From an uncultured Eubacteriales bacterium (GTDB lineage: Bacteria > Bacillota > Clostridia > Oscillospirales > Oscillospiraceae), in NCBI GenBank assembly GCA_900549495.1, contig UROL01000060.1, forward strand, positions 1 through 10,881: 10,881 nucleotides of DNA. Reading direction: 5' to 3'. A program made the translations under genes and the position numbers. Below are positions 7,105 to 10,881 of this stretch, one piece after another. Position 1 is the stretch's first letter; every line of letters starts with the position of its first letter. Below the pieces are notes generated by a model. It saw only the letters and a program-made list of their open reading frames with translations, was not told the origin of the DNA and searched no databases.

Positions 7105-8385
7105 ATGCTCCCTGCAATTCTCCTGTTCGTACTCACCTATGTTTTGATGCTCCTGTTCAGCAAGGCCAGGCCGTACATTGCGCTGGCGTCGGGCGTTCTA
7201 TTTGTTGTGTTCGGGATGCTGCCTGCCTCCGATGCCCTGGGCACCCTGGATTTTAACGTACTTCTAATGATTGGTGGCACCATGGGCCTGGTGCAGCTGT
7301 TTATTGACAGCCGTATGCCGGAACGGATGGCGGACATGCTGATGAATCGTGTGCCCAATGTCCAGTGGGCGGCGGTGAGTCTCAGCCTGTTTGCCGGAAT
7401 CATTTCCGCCTTTGTAGACAATGTGGCTACAGTCCTTATGGTGGCTCCGGTGGCCATTGCAGTTTGCAGAAAGCTGAAAACCAATCCGGTGCCCTTTATC
7501 ATCTGCATTGCCGTCTCCTCCAATCTACAGGGTGCGGCAACTCTGGTGGGGGACACCACGGCCATTATGCTGGGCTCGGCTTTGAATATGACTTTCATGA
7601 ACTTCTTCTGGTATCACGGCCACCTTTCCATCTTCTTTGCTGTGGAGTTGGGAGCGTTGCTGTCTGCGGCCATTATATATGTTCTCTTCCGCAAGGAAAA
7701 GGCATCGGTACATGGCTTTGGCCAGATGACCCAGGTCAGCGACTATATGCCCACCTTTTTGCTGGGAGGCATGGTGGTGCTGCTGATTTGCGCTTCCTTT
7801 GCTCCGGATAGCTGGAACCTCCCGCCAGAGACCAACGGCATCATCTGCTGCTCACTTCTTCTGATTGGCCTGATTTATAATACTGCCCGAAAAAAGACGG
7901 TGAAGGCACTGCTGGGCCCCCTCAACGCCATTGACTTCGAAACCCTGGGGCTGCTGGTCGGCTTGTTCCTGATGATAGGCGGCATTACCCACGAGGGCGT
8001 GATTGATGCCCTGGCCCATCTGCTGGTGGAGTTGGGCGGCGGCAATCTGTTCTTGATGTACACGCTGATTGTGTGGGCCTCTGTTCTGATTTCCGCCTTT
8101 ATTGACAACATTCCCTATGTAGCCACCATGATTCCGGTGATTGCCGGAATTGCGGCGGAAATGGGCGTGGATTCCACGGCGCTGTATTTCGGCCTCCTGT
8201 CCGGTGCAACCCTGGGAGGCAACTGCACCCCCATTGGCGCTTCGGCCAATATTGCCGGCATCGGAATCCTGCGGAAGGAAGGCTACCAGGTGGCCAACAA
8301 GGATTTCTTCCGCATTGGGATTCCCTTTACCATGGCTGCGGTGATTCCCGCCTATATCTTTATCTGGTTGGTTTTCGGCGTATAA
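7105..8385 (+). CDS. ArsB/NhaD (ion transporter superfamily) permease
   Basis: A 426-residue polytopic membrane protein of the ArsB/NhaD-SLC13-like ion transporter superfamily. The sequence shows the internal repeat expected for this fold: a re-entrant-type motif AFVDNVATVLMVAPV near residues 102-116 and its partner AFIDNIPYVATMIPV near 331-345, together with GGNCTPIGASANI at 371-383, a hallmark of ArsB/NhaD proteins. The first-half counterpart, NLQGAATLVGDTTAIM (from residue 140), departs from the more common NIGGTATLIGDPPNIM. Relatives carry arsenite, sodium/proton or di- and tricarboxylates; the substrate cannot be told here, and no arsR, arsC or arsA gene is nearby. I chose ATG 7105 because AAGGA lies 7 bases upstream; the TTG at 7078 would extend the protein into a palindrome without a ribosome site. 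It stands alone between two identical tRNA-Gly genes, with no terminator of its own before the next tRNA promoter. Confidence 0.9.
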   Translation: MLPAILLFVLTYVLMLLFSKARPYIALASGVLFVVFGMLPASDALGTLDFNVLLMIGGTMGLVQLFIDSRMPERMADMLMNRVPNVQWAAVSLSLFAGIISAFVDNVATVLMVAPVAIAVCRKLKTNPVPFIICIAVSSNLQGAATLVGDTTAIMLGSALNMTFMNFFWYHGHLSIFFAVELGALLSAAIIYVLFRKEKASVHGFGQMTQVSDYMPTFLLGGMVVLLICASFAPDSWNLPPETNGIICCSLLLIGLIYNTARKKTVKALLGPLNAIDFETLGLLVGLFLMIGGITHEGVIDALAHLLVELGGGNLFLMYTLIVWASVLISAFIDNIPYVATMIPVIAGIAAEMGVDSTALYFGLLSGATLGGNCTPIGASANIAGIGILRKEGYQVANKDFFRIGIPFTMAAVIPAYIFIWLVFGV

Positions 8386-8392
8386 ATATAAA

Positions 8393-8438
8393 AACAGGGC
8401 TTGACAAATTCTGCATCTGTGCTATAATAAGCCCTGTT
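8393..8438. repeat. Inverted repeat bracketing the second tRNA-Gly promoter
   Basis: AACAGGGCTT (8393-8402) and AAGCCCTGTT (8429-8438) are perfect 10-base inverted repeats separated by 26 bases holding nearly the whole promoter. The left arm overlaps the first two bases of the -35 box and the right arm begins directly after the -10 box. There is no T tract after it, so it is not a terminator. The first tRNA-Gly promoter lacks the arrangement. Confidence 0.6.
8401..8428 (+). promoter_or_regulatory. Consensus promoter of the second tRNA-Gly gene
   Basis: Perfect -35 TTGACA (8401-8406), a 16-base spacer and perfect -10 TATAAT (8423-8428). It starts 16 bases after the permease stop codon. It resembles the copy 1 promoter in boxes and spacing, and shares the run CTTGACAAATT. 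Confidence 0.9.
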
Positions 8439-8440
8439 CC

Positions 8441-8516
8441 GCGGGTGTAGCTCATCCGGTAGAGCGCCACCTTGCCAAGGTGGAGGTAGCGAGTTCGAGC
8501 CTCGTCACCCGCTCCA
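8441..8516 (+). tRNA. tRNA-Gly(GCC), copy 2, with encoded CCA
   Basis: All 76 bases, including the encoded CCA (8514-8516), match copy 1 at 6932-7007, and identity continues for 7 more bases into the terminator. The anticodon GCC is at 8474-8476. It carries the same T15/A48 pair. The repeat distance is 1509 bases, with only the permease gene between. Confidence 0.97.
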
Positions 8517-8519
8517 GAA

Positions 8520-8545
8520 GCCGTCCGATGATTCGGGCGGCTTTT
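8520..8545 (+). terminator. Intrinsic terminator after tRNA-Gly copy 2
   Basis: A 9-base-pair stem, GCCGTCCGA (8520-8528) with TCGGGCGGC (8533-8541, one G-T wobble), a 4-base loop and TTTT (8542-8545). A further run of six T follows about 7 bases later. The first arm resembles the terminator of copy 1. Confidence 0.88.
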
Positions 8546-8569
8546 CCCTTGCTTTTTTGCAATTCCCTC

Positions 8570-8598
8570 TTTACAAATCCAAAATCATCTGCTATAAT
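8570..8598 (+). promoter_or_regulatory. Promoter of the tRNA-Asp gene
   Basis: -35 TTTACA (8570-8575), a 17-base spacer and perfect -10 TATAAT (8593-8598). Transcription would start about 12 bases before the mature tRNA. GCTATAATA occurs in this promoter and in both tRNA-Gly promoters. Confidence 0.85.
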
Positions 8599-8616
8599 AA
8601 GCCACGTTCTGAATAC

Positions 8617-8693
8617 GGCCCGGTGGTGCAGTCGGTTAGCACGCCAGCCTGTCACGCTGGAGGTCGACGGTTCGAGTCCGTTCCGGGTCGCCA
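8617..8693 (+). tRNA. tRNA-Asp(GTC), with encoded CCA
   Basis: A complete cloverleaf: acceptor GGCCCGG with CCGGGTC (one G-T pair at 2-71), D-arm GTGC/GCAC with a 9-base loop, anticodon arm CCAGC/GCTGG with loop CTGTCAC (anticodon GTC at 8651-8653), variable loop AGGTC, T-arm with TTCGAGT loop, discriminator G at 8690 and CCA at 8691-8693. G15 and C48 form the normal pair, in contrast to the tRNA-Gly genes next door. Confidence 0.97.
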
Positions 8694-8726
8694 AAATCCG
8701 CAAGCTATGATGCTTGCGGATTTTTT
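8694..8726 (+). terminator. Intrinsic terminator after tRNA-Asp
   Basis: A stem of at least 10 perfect pairs, ATCCGCAAGC (8696-8705) with GCTTGCGGAT (8712-8721), a 6-base loop and a run of six T (8721-8726). It begins directly after the encoded CCA. The A bases before the stem extend the pairing and might allow weak termination from the other strand. Confidence 0.92.
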
Positions 8727-8744
8727 CGGTTCCGTTCCAAAGCC

Positions 8745-8778
8745 AAAAATCAGCCGGTGCGAATTTCGCACCGGCTGA
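8745..8778 (-). terminator. Intrinsic terminator of the LRR protein gene
   Basis: A near-perfect palindrome with 14-base arms (8750-8763 and 8765-8778) around one central base gives a long GC-rich hairpin; read on the minus strand it is followed by TTTTT (8749-8745). It begins 6 bases after the LRR gene stop codon. A-rich sequence on the far side gives T bases on the plus strand's complement only, so it works best leftward. Confidence 0.9.
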
Positions 8779-8784
8779 AAAAGG

Positions 8785-10506
8785 TTATTGCATAGTGGGG
8801 TCGTAGTTGACGATGATGCTGTGGGCGGTGAGCTCGGATACATCGGCAATGGCATTGCCGTATACATTTACCTGCACCAGATTCGGGCAGTTCGCCAACG
8901 CATTGATGTCTGACAGGCTGTTGTAGTCCAGAGAAACGTAGGTCAGATTCCCCATGCCACCCAGCACTGCCACACTGGTTACGCTGTTGTGTGCGCCCTG
9001 CACCACTCGCAGTGCACTGCTCTGAGGCCAGTTGGGAAGTGCGGGAACGTTGTTGTAGGAAAAGTCGATAATCTCAAGATTGTACAGGGAAGCCAGATTG
9101 GAGATATCATAGATGCTGTTGTTGGTGAAGCTCAGCTCTTTCAGCTGGACGCAGCCACTCAGGGGGGAAACATCGGTGAGATTGTTGTAGTTCAGGGAGA
9201 GGGAGGTCAGCAGCTGCAAATTGGCCAGGCCGTTGACACTGGAGATGGTATTGTTGGAGACATCCAGCCAGCTGAGCTTGGGGCACTGGGCCAGCGGCTC
9301 CAAAGAGCTGACGGAGTTGAAGGAAACATCCAGCTTCTCCAGATTATACAGGTAGGCCATCACATCCAGGGAGGTTACGGCGTTGAGCTTCATATAAAGC
9401 TCTTTCATGTTGGCCATGCCGGTCAGGGGTTCCAGATTTCGGACGGTGTTGTTGCTGATATCCAAATAGGTCAAGGTGCTGACATTGGACAAATCTGCAA
9501 CGGTACTCAGGCCGCAGTTGGCAAGTACCAGCTTTTCCAGCATGGGCAGCCGTTCCAGCACCGCCAGCTCCGAGGCGGCAAACCGGCAGCCGGTGAGATC
9601 CAGGGAGCGGAGCTCATTTAGCCCTATCAAATCCTGTAGGCTTCCGTTGGGCAGATTGGTGATGGTGAGGCTTTCCAAGTGAATCAGCTTGGACAAATCC
9701 TCCAGGGTTCGTGCCTGGGCAGGTACCGTAAATTCGGTAATGGACCATAGGTCATTGGTATACAGTGGCTCGGTGCGGGTCATCCCCAGCTGATCACGCA
9801 GGGCAAATTCTACATCGGAGTCCATAAAGATGGCGGGCTCCACCACGCCGCCTACGGTATAGGCAAGTACACTGACCGGGCTGACCAGGCCACTGTCATC
9901 CACACTGATGCAGTAAATCACGGTCTCACCCAGGGGGAGCTTAATGGGCTCCTGATACGGCTGACTTTCTACGGAGGGGTACTCCCCATCTGTAGTGTAG
10001 TAGATGGTGCCGGAGGAGCTGCTCAGGGCGATACTGGCGTAGGTGTTGTAAAAGCCCGGCTCTTGAGAGGGAACAGGGGCAGTAGGACGTGCGGCTTCCA
10101 GCTGGGCGTGAATTTTGTCGTTGGGAATGTTGGCAAGCAGTGTGACGGCATCCATCAGCTTATCCTGCTCCACATAGGTTTTGCACAGGGCGGTGTAGAG
10201 CTGGGCGCTGGGGGTGGCACTGATGGCCTTGGACAGGGATACCTCTGCTTTGGTGTAGTTTCCATCGGACTTATACTGAGAGGCAAGCTCCAGGGCCACA
10301 TCCTCATCGTTACCGGAATGGGAATAGGCCAGCTTATAGAACCAGGCAGAAAGGGAGGCATTGCCCCGGGCATCGTTTATCCGGGCCTCTTTCAGCAGGA
10401 AATCACGAGTGAAAGCTCTGTCGTAGTCAAGCAAATACCAGAACACGCTGGCAACTACCAGCAATGCCAGCAGCAGGGGAACAACGAATCTTGCAAATTT
10501 TCGCAT
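8785..10506 (-). CDS. Membrane-anchored TPR / chitobiase-C-like / leucine-rich repeat surface protein
   Basis: A 573-residue protein predicted to face outward. Residues 6-27 are one hydrophobic membrane segment after a basic MRKFAR start, with no lipobox or clear cleavage site. Residues about 49-130 look like TPR-type helical repeats. Residues about 145-220, with GTIYYTTDGEYPS, match the chitobiase/beta-hexosaminidase C-terminal type beta-sandwich. From about 277 to the end are about 13 leucine-rich repeats of 22 residues (for example LTYLDISNNTVRNLEPL), the SDS22/internalin-like class used in protein binding. There is no LPxTG anchor. I chose ATG 10504-10506 because GGAG lies 8 bases upstream and a perfect promoter lies just beyond; a longer TTG form starting at 10569 would begin inside that promoter. 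It is transcribed alone, bounded by its own promoter and terminator. Ligand and function are unknown; adhesion or envelope binding is inference. Confidence 0.88.
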   Translation of the reverse strand: MRKFARFVVPLLLALLVVASVFWYLLDYDRAFTRDFLLKEARINDARGNASLSAWFYKLAYSHSGNDEDVALELASQYKSDGNYTKAEVSLSKAISATPSAQLYTALCKTYVEQDKLMDAVTLLANIPNDKIHAQLEAARPTAPVPSQEPGFYNTYASIALSSSSGTIYYTTDGEYPSVESQPYQEPIKLPLGETVIYCISVDDSGLVSPVSVLAYTVGGVVEPAIFMDSDVEFALRDQLGMTRTEPLYTNDLWSITEFTVPAQARTLEDLSKLIHLESLTITNLPNGSLQDLIGLNELRSLDLTGCRFAASELAVLERLPMLEKLVLANCGLSTVADLSNVSTLTYLDISNNTVRNLEPLTGMANMKELYMKLNAVTSLDVMAYLYNLEKLDVSFNSVSSLEPLAQCPKLSWLDVSNNTISSVNGLANLQLLTSLSLNYNNLTDVSPLSGCVQLKELSFTNNSIYDISNLASLYNLEIIDFSYNNVPALPNWPQSSALRVVQGAHNSVTSVAVLGGMGNLTYVSLDYNSLSDINALANCPNLVQVNVYGNAIADVSELTAHSIIVNYDPTMQ

Positions 10507-10540
10507 AGAAAAATCTCCAATCAAGGATTTACTGCTCTGA

Positions 10541-10569
10541 ATTATATAACAAACAACGAATATTGTCAA
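10541..10569 (-). promoter_or_regulatory. Perfect consensus sigma-A promoter of the LRR protein gene
   Basis: On the minus strand, -35 TTGACA (10569-10564), a 17-base spacer and -10 TATAAT (10546-10541), all exact consensus. The start would be near 10534, giving a leader of about 28 bases. This separates the gene from tex upstream and rules out the longer TTG-started reading of the LRR protein. Confidence 0.9.
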
Positions 10570-10601
10570 GAAGAGCGCAGTTTCAGCGCCTATTTCTCCG
10601 T

Positions 10602-10881
10602 TTACTTTGCTTTTCCGGCCTGCTTCATGCTCAGGCTGATGCGGTGGCGCTTTTCGTCCACGCTCAGCACCACTACCTTCACAATATCGCCCACCTTAAC
10701 AGCCTCGCTGGGGTGATTCAGGCGGCGGTTTGCTACCTCGGAAATGTGGACAAGTCCGTCCTGGTGTACGCCAATATCCACAAATACGCCAAAGTCAATC
10801 ACATTACGCACTGTGCCGGTGAGCTCCATGCCGGGCTTCAAATCCTTCATTTCCAGTACATCCTTACGCAGAACCGGTGCG
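10602..10881 (-). CDS. tex: Transcription accessory protein Tex, C-terminal S1 domain only (5' part outside window)
   Basis: The last 92 codons of a gene entering from the right edge. The visible protein begins APVLRKDVLEMKDLKPGM, the linker typical of Tex just before its final domain, followed by an S1 RNA-binding OB-fold with GTVRNVIDFGVFVDIGVHQDGLVHISEV and RISLSMKQAGKAK at the end. Tex/YhgF proteins are usually 700-800 residues and bind nucleic acid during transcription. The internal ATG at 10848-10850 is not the real start, because the upstream frame stays open and matches the Tex linker. Other S1 proteins (a general stress protein 13 type or ribosomal S1) were considered; the HQDGLVHIS wording and the preceding linker favour Tex. 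No strong terminator follows; there is only a short weak hairpin before the LRR gene promoter. Confidence 0.9.
   Translation of the reverse strand, partial: APVLRKDVLEMKDLKPGMELTGTVRNVIDFGVFVDIGVHQDGLVHISEVANRRLNHPSEAVKVGDIVKVVVLSVDEKRHRISLSMKQAGKAK

Noticed and set aside
6932..8516. Integrated mobile element bounded by tRNA-Gly attachment sites
   Set aside because: No integrase, excisionase or transposase lies between the copies, and both repeats are full working tRNA genes with their own promoter and terminator.
8800..9700. Repeated DNA of about 66 bases as a CRISPR-like or tandem repeat array
   Set aside because: The period comes from 22-residue leucine-rich repeats in the coding frame; the units vary too much at DNA level for a direct repeat array.
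10507..10569. N-terminal extension of the LRR protein from a TTG at 10569
   Set aside because: The extension overlaps a perfect sigma-A promoter, so its start would lie upstream of transcription; ATG 10504-10506 has a ribosome site.
10570..10590. Short GCGC / GCGC hairpin followed by TCTTCTT on the minus strand after tex
   Set aside because: Only four continuous pairs plus an interrupted one and a broken T run; too weak to call a terminator.

Overview
The window looks like chromosomal core sequence from a mid-GC (roughly 50-55 %) member of the Bacillota, class Clostridia, probably near Oscillospiraceae/Ruminococcaceae. The reasons are a YqfN/YqfO-type (TrmK/Nif3) gene pair, a DUF1858 redox protein, a second divergent type IIA topoisomerase pair, a YitT protein, strong AGGAGG ribosome sites, consensus sigma-A promoters and tRNA genes that encode their own CCA. 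The family placement is inference; no rRNA or marker tree is available here.

Left block (1-1613, minus strand): a DUF1858 protein, then trmK, then a Nif3-family gene that runs off the left edge. A good sigma-A promoter lies upstream of the DUF1858 gene. A strong terminator-like hairpin sits between DUF1858 and trmK, so trmK-nif3 may depend on read-through or an unseen promoter. trmK and nif3 overlap by 17 bases.

Centre block (1641-6859, plus strand): a divergent promoter drives a ParE/GyrB-like ATPase-Toprim subunit, a ParC/GyrA-like cleavage subunit 15 bases later, and a YitT-family membrane protein about 40 bases after that. The two topoisomerase subunits should form one ATP-dependent DNA strand-passage enzyme. 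All the catalytic residues I could check are present.

tRNA block (6890-8726, plus strand): three tRNA units, each with a consensus promoter, encoded CCA and an intrinsic terminator. Two are identical tRNA-Gly(GCC) genes on either side of an ArsB/NhaD (ion transporter superfamily) permease; the third is tRNA-Asp(GTC).

Right block (8745-10881, minus strand): a membrane-anchored surface protein with TPR-like, chitobiase-C-terminal-like and about 13 internalin-type LRR units, with a perfect sigma-A promoter and a long terminator hairpin. Beyond it is the C-terminal S1 domain of Tex, cut by the right edge.

I see no CRISPR array, insertion sequence, phage gene or defence island, and nothing that amounts to an undescribed multi-gene system. 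The observations worth checking are the unusual topoisomerase motifs, the duplicated tRNA-Gly units around the permease, the unusual 15-48 pair in those tRNAs, the terminator ahead of trmK, and a possible sequencing-adapter remnant at base 1.
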